Assembly (NCBI GenBank): GCA_033060915.1
Contig: CM065380.1
Coordinates: 47,910,001-47,974,000 of the forward strand
Direction: 5' to 3'
DNA length: 64,000 bases
Origin: Euryodendron excelsum
Taxonomy: Eukaryota > Streptophyta > Magnoliopsida > Ericales > Pentaphylacaceae
In this document: piece by piece, positions 1-10,500 of the stretch
Numbering within the stretch: position 1 is the stretch's first letter
Layout of the letters: every line of letters starts with the position of its first letter
Position numbers and translations under genes: made by a program
Notes under the pieces: generated by a model
The model's database searches: none
The model's input: the letters and a program-made list of their open reading frames with translations, nothing else
Told to the model about the DNA's origin: nothing

Positions 1-1892
1 ATACTTCTGACTCTACCCAGATCATGCAGTGGCGGCCTGCTTTTTTTTTTTTTTTTTTTGTGTATTATGTATGTATATGTTGCATGGTATTTTTGAAACT
101 TCTCCTGAAATATTCTATTTGCTAGTTTTGGATTTTAGACTCGTTCATTCATGAATCATCATTTGCATGCCAGAAGGAAAGGTTTATCCAAAGTTGGTGA
201 CCACATTTTTATGAGATATCCTCAAAATATAAAGTGAACAATGTACAGTGTATAGTAGTAGATTGGTGGTTGGGATGAGGATGATAGGTTTGTATTCTTT
301 CTCCATTGAATGAATGAATGACCCACATTGCCAACCTGCGCACGCATTCAATTTTATTCTTGCAAGCTTCCTCCATATCCAATCAAACTGCCCCCCAAGG
401 ACCTTAATCTGTTTGCTTGTGGAACTCGAATTTACTTAAAAAAACAAAGAAAACGAATGAAGTGAAGGAAAATAAAACAAAAAAATTTTTTTATTTTTTT
501 TACTTTTTTCTTACTTATTTTTTTCTTCGTTTTTATTACCAAATCTTTCGTTCAAATATAGTGCAAGCATAAAGAGGTCATGACATATTAAAGCAAAGAG
601 TAATATTATACATTAACATATTTTCACCTCTATTTGAGATTCAAAGTGATGAAACTCACATAAATGTACTTGAGATTCACTCACGTGTGAGAAAAATCGG
701 GTGAGAAATAAAATTAGGTATAGCGTTTTTCTAAGGTGAAAGCTACAAGAACTAGATGCGGAAAGAGATTTTGAGGGCTATGCTTTGTACTAGTTTTAGG
801 GCTAGGTAGATATCTTGGTGATAAGAATGGCATTTACCATTTGCCTACCTCACTTCCCGGGTTTGCAACCAGTAATGGAGCCTCCACTTTCAGAGTCCTT
901 GCAATGGCAGTAATGGACCCACCTGCAGGCTGGCTAGGTGTATAGTTAGGCTGAATACGTATGCTTTACATATACATCTTTTAACTCGTTAGGATCAGGG
1001 TGGAGGGGCAAGGGTTTGTCAGTGTCTCCGCTGGACCACATGGCCAGTGGTTGCCATCATCCTTGAATGGGAAAGGGTATTGTGAATTTTTTTTTTTTTT
1101 TTTGTTTTTTTAATAAGTCAAGGGTGTCTAGACCGGATTACGCGTATCACAACTAAAATCTTCCTTGATCTGGTCAAATGCAAATGATTCATTACCAAAA
1201 CTATAAAATTTTCTCATGGCCTGGGAAAAGGCATTAATGTAATTGGCAATACAATTAGATTCCCATATATACATCCCCCAATCCACATTTTGCATTAAAA
1301 GTTAAATTGTGCAAAAATATCTGCTTTAACTATTGAATCATATATAGAATTTACTCATACAAGAAAAGAAGTTTCAATGCAAGGGGTAGATCTCAAGCAG
1401 CCTACTCCATTCAAAGGTTGCTTCATATCAACTTGGGAAGATATAACAATGTAATGTGTGCAGTCTTGAGAGGTTAGGTTGGGCAAAATGGCTCCAGGAC
1501 CATGCTTCAAGAAGCAGGGGTTCAGCTTCTCCGCACCTGCTCCCATTGTGGGGGCCGAATTTTTTTCTTAAGAACATAGTGTCAAATATTAACCTTGATC
1601 TTCATCATCATTCTACAATTCGAGCTTCCTGCGTTCAATAAATTTGCTTCTTTTATATAAGTTTAGCATTCTTAATTTTTAATTACAGTAACACTGAATA
1701 CACACAGTAAGGACAACAATTATGCTGTTATCTACTGAGCAAACTCCACATTTTGGCTGTCTAAGGGGGAATTTCTGTTAATAGAAAGGGAAAAGCAAGC
1801 ACCGTATTGCTTCATTAACCTTTTATAAAGCGACATTGACAAAAGTTCTCTCTTTTGCTTCATTGCCTTAATACAAAGTGACATGGACAAGG

Positions 1893-1927
<35 letters not shown>

Positions 1928-3528
1928 ATTATCAAGGTTCATCATGCAAGTAAAATGAGGCACGCATCCTACTGTCTGATTAAATACAGTAATGACGCTT
2001 CATGTCACAATTTCACCTTAGATTAATCAAATATCAACTTCCCTTCTCTTATGACTCAATTGGATCATTTTCATCCACACACTTCGATGGCATTTGCTTT
2101 TCTTGTATCACAGCTGCAATTGAACAGTGAAAAGCCGGACCCAATTATTATTATTATTATTTTTATGAAAAATCAAGATCACTAATGGTCATGAAGGCAA
2201 TCTCTTCATATCATAGACTAACTCATCCAACAATATTCTCCACTTGCAATTAAGATGTTACAGGCTTACAGCCCAACTAATATGGGAAGAGGATTGAAGA
2301 ATATTTGGTTAACCTCATACACTTTCAAAAGGCCTAGGAATGGAGGAGGTGTATTATTCTTTGATGCTACCACCCCAAGACAAGTTGTCACCATCAAACA
2401 ACATTGGTGATAAAAAACAAGGCAAGAGACTAGCTAGCATGACAGCACAAAGAAGAATAAGACCCACAACAACCGTGATAGAGATTGGATGGTCATCAAC
2501 TTGTAAAACCCTGATTATCAATCCAGGAACAAAGATTCCAATTAGATGGCCAGGATGGTGCTGTGATGATCAGAACATGACTGTCTTGTTAGTCATACTC
2601 CGAGCAATCACGAAAGGGGTAGGTGTTTTGTACTCAACCAGCTGCTTCCAATTCAACTGACCCATCACATGATGTCCTCTCTCTCTCTCTCTCTCCAAAT
2701 TTGTACGGTTCAAGTGTCCCCTTCATTGGACAGACTTTCTGAATTATTTTGGAAAGAGGACAGCTATCATCAGCCCATAAGTCATGGCTGCTGATGGTAG
2801 CATTTTCGTTTTGGAAATAAGTTTCTTTTCAACAAGACCACATTAAATATCAGCATTTTCGTTTTGGGTTTGTCTTTCACTAATAACATCATCAATATTT
2901 AATATCTAATGTTGATATTTACATGATTATCGCGGGAAGTTTATAGCTTACTACCAGTACCCACATACAAAAAAAACAAAAAAAAAAAAAAGAAAAAAGT
3001 AGTATTTGATAAGGAGGAAGCCAAAAAGAAGAATGGAGAGAAGAGGAACAGTTTTCTTAATTGTTGTTATTTCTCTTTATATTTTTTAGAGGTTTAGTTT
3101 TGTTTTCAAAAATTACTTGCAGTTTTCGAATATAGATAAAACAAAAAAATAGTTGGCAAACTGTATCTCAAAAATGTTTTTGGAAAAATTTTCTAAAAAT
3201 AATCCATTTTTAGAAAATACTTTTAACTTATTTTCTAAATTCTTGACATAAAGTTAGAAAATACGATAACAAAAAAGATATGACATATGGTTATAAGGAA
3301 TAATTTTAATTTTTTTTTTCCCCTTTTTCTACTACTCTCTTACCAGAGAGACTAGACTCTTCGCAAGGAAAGCGTAATAAATAAGAAACGAAGACTTATA
3401 GTTATTCCCTCAATGTTTACTAAAAATCACTATCCTCAAACAGAATAAAAATGCTAAAACAAAGTTATTTTTCACTCAATTTTTGTCTCTCCTACAAAGG
3501 GCAATAAACTAATTAAGGCGTAAAAATC
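1..3528. other. Intergenic, AT-rich, no convincing gene
   Basis: No gene is supported here apart from one minus-strand coding-like remnant listed separately. Visible items are poly-T tracts near 41-59 and 1088-1102, a (TC)n microsatellite at about 1898-1925, a short (TC)n at 2678-2694 and a poly-A tract near 2980. The short open frames have no recognisable motif or codon pattern. Confidence 0.6.
2354..2665 (-). pseudogene. Coding-like remnant with one membrane segment
   Basis: Read on the minus strand from an ATG at 2663-2665, a frame of 104 codons runs to a TAA at 2354-2356 with a single in-frame TGA at 2570-2572. After the TGA it encodes a short polar stretch and then a strongly hydrophobic segment (TVVVGLILLCAVMLASLLP) typical of a C-terminal membrane anchor. 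I do not recognise the family. It could be the last exon of a broken gene or a chance frame; the long frame on the opposite strand (2340-2660) is equally unrecognised. There is no support from neighbouring exons. Confidence 0.25.
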
Positions 3529-4110
3529 ATAGTTGTTAATCTCGCGTGCCACTGCACTGTTTTTGTCATTAGAACGATAAATATCGGTATCAGACTGTAC
3601 CAGCACACCGTATCGAGTTTGGCGCTATAAATATTATATATTTATGTAAATATATATATATATATATGCATATACTATAAATGTATAAAATAAAATCTCA
3701 CCACACCAAAACATACACAAGTTATAAATAGTTTAAAAAGTCTTCAAAACAATAAATCATAAGTTTCAAGTATTTTAAAAAGGCTTAAAACACATACTCA
3801 TTATCCATTACATTTTAACAAAAGATCTAAGTATTTTTATATAACAAATCACTAACAAAATCTCATAACCATTGTTATGTGTGTGTATATATATTCTAAA
3901 TATAGAAATCACTTATATTAAAAATTTTAAAGTCACCAAAACGAAGTAACTGATATAAAATATAATAATAAATTAGAAATAAAAAAAAATCAAATTGTTC
4001 GATACAGCCCGGTATGTCCGGTACAGACCGGTATAGGTTGAGAAATTAATCGGTGTGGTATTTAAACCTTTTTGTACTGTACAAACATTAGTGCGAGATT
4101 AACCACTATA
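3529..4110. mobile_element. MITE-like element with terminal inverted repeats
   Basis: The sequence starting near 3530 (TAGTTGTTAATCTCGC) is matched as a reverse complement at 4093-4110, giving imperfect terminal inverted repeats around about 0.58 kb of AT-rich, non-coding DNA. The interior has 'CGGTAT..CCGGTA' motifs near 4000-4035 and an (AT)n run at 3652-3666. No transposase frame is present. The target duplication is not clear, so the superfamily is left open. Confidence 0.55.
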
Positions 4111-4988
4111 ATAGAAACATGTGAGAATAAACTTTTTTGAGTCTATCAACCATACATAGTATAAGTATTTACATTTGTTCTCCAAGTTTGAGAAAAATTA
4201 GATTAATTATAACTTTATATAAATAAAACTGCAGGACTTGTTTTTTTAGTTATAATAATTAAGCTCTTATATTAAAATATTGTTGTAAATTCAACCTTTC
4301 GTTAGTTTTTGTTTTTGAAGCAAAACAAAAATTGGCACATGGCCATTTTGCAAGGAGCCATGTGACAATTTTCAGTTTAAAATTTAAACGTAAACTAACA
4401 GAGAATCCATATTAGAACTAAATGCATTTTACCCTAAATAATGTTATCGGAGGGACTAAAGACATGAACTAGTACTATCAATGAGCAAAGAGTTTGCCCA
4501 CTAATTGAGGTGCTCAAGACCCCTCTTTCCCCCTTGTCTACTATTCAAAAAAATAAAAAATAATTAGTGCAATCAGATAATCTCGGAAAATAAAACAAAC
4601 AAAGTCACGTGCTATATTTCTAGTATTGGGCAAAGTTCCCACAAATAGATAGGATATTTCTTTCGCTTTATAGTCTATATATGAACCATGCAACTATAAT
4701 ACAGAAAATTTTATTCATCGTGAATGAAAACAAAAGTTAGACAGCAAGCCAAGCATACCGAATTCCACTAAACTTTGGACTTTACATTTCCTTACCCCTA
4801 ACAAACAAATTACAGAATTGAAAGTTGACTTAAATTTGGGCCATGTCACGAGATTTATCTTGAATCCTTTATTGTTGGTGTGGATGACTTATTTCTAATT
4901 AAATCGAGAAAGGAATTAGTAGAGATATGTATAATCTAGCCCGAACACTCCTGACTGCATAATTAGAAAAATAATAATTAAAATTAGG
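4111..4988. other. Intergenic, nothing recognised
   Basis: AT-rich non-coding sequence between two inverted-repeat elements. No open frame, RNA gene or clear repeat boundary is seen. Confidence 0.5.
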
Positions 4989-5368
4989 AGTAATTATATT
5001 TTATCCCGTTGTAATTTGATCAAAAATTAAATGACTCCTTTATGGTTCAAAAGTAAACATATAACCCCTTTGTAGTTTGGACTTATCTGCAAAAGAAATA
5101 AAATTGTGGCAGATTTAATAAAATGACAAAAATGCCCCTTCAAATGGCAACCTTTATTTTGACATAAAAGGGTAAAATTGTCTTGTTGATGTTAAATTTT
5201 AGTAAGACGAAATGATAAAAATACTCCTATAACAGATGCCATTATTAAAGGTTTCTATCCATTTTACAATTAAGTTAAAAAAATAAGGAGATTATGTGTT
5301 CACTTTTAAACCATAAGAGAGTCATGTAATTTTCGTTCAAACCACAATGGGATAAAATGTAATTATAC
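4989..5368. mobile_element. Long-TIR MITE of about 380 bp
   Basis: Roughly the first 75 bases (from TAATTATATTTTATCCC at about 4991) are mirrored as a reverse complement by the last 75, ending at about 5368. Matching blocks in order are 'TTTATCCC', 'AAAATTA(A/C)ATGACTC', 'TTATGGTT' and 'AAAAGT'. The element is non-coding and could fold into a long hairpin. The exact ends and target duplication are uncertain. Confidence 0.6.
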
Positions 5369-5744
5369 CTTAAAACCAATAATTTAAGAGAGTAAATAAG
5401 CTACATTCAAGTTTAGTTATTTACTAATATTGAAAAATGCTATAAGAAATATATAAGTCAATAAATAAGCTACATCTAAATGAGTTGGAATTGGAGGAAA
5501 AAAAGAGATAATAATTATTTATCTTTATTCCTTTGTTTAGTATTTAGTTCAGGAAAAAAGTGAAAGAGAGTTCAAAAAAGAAAAAAAAAGTTCAAATAAC
5601 TTTTCTTACAATTTTCGTCCTACTTCTTTTCCCTTTCTCTCTCTTTCCCTTATTCAAGTCGCAAACAAGGTATAAGCTAAAAAAAGCTAATAGCTATTAA
5701 GCTATTTAGGAAATAAGCTATGACGAGTTTCTTAACATTTTTTA
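5369..5744. other. Spacer before the duplicated promoter
   Basis: Non-coding AT-rich spacer with a CT-rich stretch (5620-5655). Nothing else recognised. Confidence 0.4.
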
Positions 5745-7505
5745 ATTTCATAAAAATGATGTGAAAGTAACATTATTACAACTAAAAGTCACATAATAGT
5801 TATTTTATTTAAAAATAAACTATTCTTATTCAATCAGATGATTAATTTTGTAAAATTTAATCTTTACTGAACTCATATAACTATAACCACTTGCGGAAAG
5901 AGGCAAGGGGTTCCATTCCGCCGATGGCCCCCTCAGCCCATTTGGCTCAGCTATATGCCTTGGTATTAATATTTAGACCCATAGCAAGCAAAGCTCTTAA
6001 TTTCAAAACTTTTTAAGTACTATTAATTCTTTAAGATCACTTTCAAAGTTATTGACTTAATAATTATTCTGTTTGTGTGGAATAAGAGGATTACAAAGGC
6101 CTTGAGATTAAACAAAGTGTGTGCGTAAATTGGCACATATATCAGTTAACAAAAACAAAAAAGCTGTATGGCAAGGACAGAGGAGAAAAGGGGTTTACAT
6201 GGGCAGTTGTCCCTGAAATTTTTACAAATTTCTCCTCTAATGTAATAGATAATAATTGTAATTATTTAAGTATTCCTTTTTTGTTTTTTTGAAAGACAAT
6301 AGAATGGGAAATATTTAGTTACTCCCAAAGATAAGAAAATAAAAAAATATATATATTCCCTCCAATTATCGTTTAGAAAATATTTATTTCAAGATTTTTG
6401 TTTCCTATCAAGACTATTCTTTTTCCAATCAAACAAAGAAAAAAGAAAAAAAGGAGCTGGACAAATGCCTGAACACCTGTCACAAATATATATATATATA
6501 TATATATAATGTAAACTAGCTAAAAAAAAGCCAGAAATGGGGGGTTTTTTTTTTTTTTTTTTACAATGAAATCAAAATAATAAACCCATAAAAAATTCCT
6601 ATCTGAAAAAAATCCACAAAAATCATACTCAAGATTATAAAGTTTTAACATATAAAATTTTTAAACAAGATATTATTTCCAAAAAAATACACACAGGCAC
6701 ACACAAATATACCCTATTAAAGTCATTTTACTAAGATTATAATAATTTTCAGCATGTGCTTTTTTTGGTGTAATTTTGGATAAAAAAATATTGTCCTATA
6801 ACTTAAAAATGAAAAAAAGTAGGGTGTGAATATAGAAAATATACATCTACATAAAATTTTTGTATAAAAAATCGTCTTTCACATTGTTTCGGAAGAAGGA
6901 TGTGTATATCAGTTATGTATTTTTTTTTTTGGAAACAGAATTAGTTACGTAGTTTGAATTTAAGAAAAGATAGCAAAAATTTAACAGAAAAGCCCTGACG
7001 GCTCGCTTTTTCAGCTCCAGTAACAGGTGGTGCGAGCTAAGAGAAAATATCAAAATGTTGTTGGGACTCTCTCTCTCTGGCTGAGTCAAACTCAGACCCC
7101 CAAGATAACGACACCCATCCGTGATTCGTCCGTGTCCCTCTCTCTCTCTACATCTGTACGTATATGCATAACATAAAAATATCTAATATATCAATTTGCA
7201 CGAAACCATTCTTGCCTTATACGAGATTCCCTTGTTTATCTTTCATTGATTTTTATATATCTATACTATTTAAGCAAGTTTGGTGAAATTTCATGAAGAA
7301 CAAAATTTTAATTTTAATTTAAGTAAGAATGGTGAGTGCACAATCTTGTGTGCCACCGCTTCTACTATGGCTGAGCATGACTTTATACAGAACCTCCCTC
7401 GTCATTCTACTTGAATAGTTCATGCTCTTTTTGGTCCTACCGAGTTCAATCTGAGCTCATAAGCGTGCTCCAGTGAGAATTCCCTGTATTTTAGGCTAAT
7501 TTTTC

Positions 7506-7552
<47 letters not shown>

Positions 7553-7704
7553 GATATGTAACTACGTATACATCACTGCAGAAAATAGCTATTTACCTTT
7601 TGCTGTAATTCATTTTGGGATAAGTTGGTTTCGCAAGAACTAATCTTACCTTTCACAGGACGGTTTGATTTTGTACTGAATTGTTGCATTCTATGACTGA
7701 TTGC

Positions 7705-7712
7705 TATAAATA
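7705..7712 (+). promoter_or_regulatory. TATA box of duplicated promoter, unit A
   Basis: TATAAATA in the same context as the gene 1 TATA box, about 172 bases before the orphan exon-1 ATG. A transcript from here could carry the orphan exon fragment. Whether it is used cannot be seen. Confidence 0.45.
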
Positions 7713-7876
7713 AGGAGGTGGGGTGGGCATGTTCTTGTACTTTGTAGAGTTTTTTGGTATAGTTTGTGGCTGAATGTTGAGATCAAAATGGGTGTTTTTG
7801 AGTCTGTTCATCTATGTTCTTGTTGAATTGGCTTGAAGTAAGGGGGTTTTTCTTGCTTTTTGGCTTTTGATGAAAT

Positions 7877-8096
7877 ATGAGGTCTCTCAATTTTTTCAAT
7901 TTGCTACTTGTTTTGATCGTTAGTGTTTCTGTTATGTGGGTGTGGTTTGGGTAAGGAGTGAACTAATATTCCTACCGCATTATCATCACATACCGTTCGA
8001 TATGAGCTATTGTCCTCGAATAACGAAACATGGAAAAATGAGATGTTTTCACACCAGCATTTGATTTCCACCGATGATTCTGCGTGGTCAAATTTG
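7877..8096 (+). pseudogene. Orphan 5' fragment of GH127 exon 1
   Basis: Nearly identical to the first 222 coding bases of gene 1: the signal peptide and the following residues up to the codons for WSNL. Relative to gene 1 it lacks two bases in the signal-peptide region ('gtttctgtt' against 'gtttctctgtt'), so the frame stops at TAA 7952-7954 after 25 codons. The fragment then ends abruptly where unit B begins; there is no splice site and no further exon. It is a by-product of the tandem duplication and cannot encode an enzyme. The remaining short frame would encode little more than a signal-peptide-like sequence. Confidence 0.85.
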
Positions 8097-8807
8097 TTTA
8101 TATGAAAATGACGTGGAAGTGACATTATTATATTTAAAAATTATATGATAATTATTTTATTTTAAATTAAATAATTTTTATTCAACTAAATAATTAATTT
8201 TGTAAAATTTAATTTTTACTCAACTTGTATAACTATAACCACTTGGGGAAAGAGGCAAGGGTTCCCATTCCGTCGATGGCCCCCTCAGCCCATTTGGCTC
8301 AGCTATAAGCCTTGGTATTAATATTTAGACTCATATGGCAAGTAAAGTTGTCCGGTTTAAAATTTTTTAGGTGTTGTTAATTTTTTTGGACTATTTTCAG
8401 AGTCTTTAACCTAGTAATTTGTATGGAATGAGAAGACTATACAGACTTCGAAATTAAGCGAAGTGTGCATATAAACTGGCCCAGATATCAGTTAGCCAAA
8501 AAAACAAAACGATATAGCAAGGACAAAGGAGAAAAGGGGTTCACAGGGGCAGCTGTCCCTAAAATTTTTACAAATTTCTCCTCAATGTAATAGATAATAA
8601 TTGTAATTATTTAAGTATTCTTTTTGTTTTTTGGAAGACAATAGAATGGGAAATTTTTAGTTACTCCCAAAGATAAGAAAATAAAAAAAACAATATTTCC
8701 TCCCATTATCGTTTAGAAAATATTTATTTCAAGATTTTTGTTTCCTATCAAGACTATTCTTTTTCCAATCAAACAAAGAAAAAAGAAAAAAAGGAGCTGA
8801 ACAAATG

Positions 8808-9082
8808 GAATTTGGATTCTCTCCATTCTATGAATTAGAATGGAGATTTTCATTCTATTGATTGAGGTATTGACACATCAGCTAACATAAAAATGAAGGG
8901 TTTAGATGAGTTGACTTAAAATTTATTTAAAAATAAATAATTTTATAATTATATATAAGAAAATAAATTTTAATACAAAATGACGTAGTTTTAATAAGAC
9001 ATGTGATAAGATTACATCCAGACCATTAATTATGGAATGAAAATCTCCATTCCATGAATTGAAATGGAGAGAATCCAAATCC
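8808..9082. mobile_element. Mutator-like MITE, 275 bp, 9-bp TSD
   Basis: The terminal inverted repeats start GAATTTGGATTCTCTCCATT and end with the complement of GGATTTGGATTCTCTCCATT. The flanks are identical 9-mers GAACAAATG at 8799-8807 and 9083-9091. The paralogous site in unit A (about 6458-6468) reads straight through with one copy of a near-identical 9-mer, so it is an empty site. A 9-bp duplication is typical of Mutator-like elements. There is no coding capacity. The insertion is younger than the promoter duplication unless it was precisely excised from unit A. Confidence 0.85.
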
Positions 9083-10139
9083 GAACAAATGCTTGAACAC
9101 CCTGTCTCAAAAAAAAATATATATATATATATATGTATGTATATAACGTAAACTAGCTTAAAAAAGACAGAAATGAGGGGTTTTTTGTTTTTTTTTTTTT
9201 AACAATGAAATCAAAATAATAAACCCATAAAAAATCCCTCTCTGAAAAAAAATCCACAAAAATCATACTCAAGATTATAAAGTTTTAACATATAAAATTT
9301 TTTAACATGATATTATTCCCCAAAAAAAAACACACACACACACACGCACACGCACACGCACAAATATACCCTATTAAAGTCATTTTACTAAGATGATAAT
9401 AGTTTTCAGCATGTGTTTTTTTTTTTTTTGTGTAATTTTGGATAAAAAAATATTGTCCTATAATTTAAAAATGCAAAAAAGTAGCGTGTGAATATAGAAA
9501 ATATACATTTACATAAAAAATCGTCTTTCACATTGTTGCGGAGGATGGATGTGTATATCAGTTATGTATTTTTTTTTTTTTTGAAACAGTATTAGTTATG
9601 TAGTTTGAATTTAAGAAAAGATAGCAAAAATTTAACAGAAAAGCCCAACGGCTCGCTTTTTCAGCTCAAGTAACAGGTGGTGCGAGCAAAGAGAAAATAT
9701 CAAAATGTTGTTGGGACTGTCTCTCTCTCGCTGAGTCAAACTCAGACCCCAAGATAACGACACCCATCCGTGATTCGTCTGGGTCCCTTTCTCTCTCTAC
9801 ATCTATACGTATATGCATATCATAAAAATATCTAACATATCAATTTGCACGAAACCATTCTTGCCTTATACGAGATTCCCTTGTTTATCTTCATCGATTT
9901 TTATATATCTATTCTATTTAAGCAAGTTTGGTGAAATTTCATGAAGAATAAAATTTTAATTTTAATTTAAGTAAGAATGGTGAGTGCACAATTTTGTGTG
10001 GCTGAGTATGGCTTTATACAGGACCTCACTCGTCATTCTACTTGAATAGTTCGTGCTCTTTTTGGTCCTACCGAGTTCAATCTGAGCTCATAAGTGAGCT
10101 CCAGTGAGAGTTCCCTGTATTTTAGGCTAATTTTCACCC

Positions 10140-10175
<36 letters not shown>

Positions 10176-10328
10176 GTATGTAACTGTGTATATACATCAC
10201 TGCAGAAAATAGCTATTTACCTTTTGCTGTAATTCATTTTGGGATAAGTTGGTTTCGCATGAACCAATCTTACTTTTCACAGGACGGTTTGATCTTGTTC
10301 TGAATTGTCGCATTCTATGACTGATTGC

Positions 10329-10336
10329 TATAAATA
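10329..10336 (+). promoter_or_regulatory. Probable TATA box of gene 1
   Basis: TATAAATA lies 172 bases upstream of the gene 1 ATG and is conserved in the duplicated upstream unit. This implies a start of transcription near 10360 and a short leader. Spacing and sequence fit a plant core promoter. Confidence 0.6.
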
Positions 10337-10500
10337 AGGAGTTGGGATGGGAATGTTCTTGTGCTAGTAGAGTTTTTTGGTATAGTTTGTGGCTGAATGT
10401 TAAGATCAAAATGGGTGTTTTTTGAGTCTGTTCATCTCTGTTCTTGTTGAATTGGCTTGAAGTAAGGGGGTTTTTTCTTGCTTTCTGGCTTTGATGAAAT

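Larger units (their letters stand above)
5745..8096 (+). repeat. Promoter/exon-1 tandem duplication, unit A
   Basis: This is the upstream of two direct copies of a segment of about 2.35 kb holding the gene 1 promoter, 5'UTR and start of exon 1. The paired copy is 8097-10722. Landmarks occur in the same order in both: the 'GATGGCCCCCTCAGCCCATTTGG' block (5922 and 8274), a (TC)n tract, TATAAATA (7705 and 10329) and the ATG (7877 and 10501). Unit A ends inside exon 1 at TCAAATTTG and continues directly into the start of unit B. Single-base and small indel differences are scattered throughout, so the duplication is not very recent. Confidence 0.85.

Noticed and set aside
1732..1935. Minus-strand frame rich in Arg-Glu repeats
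   Set aside because: It is translation of the (TC)n microsatellite; the same happens at 47101-47283.
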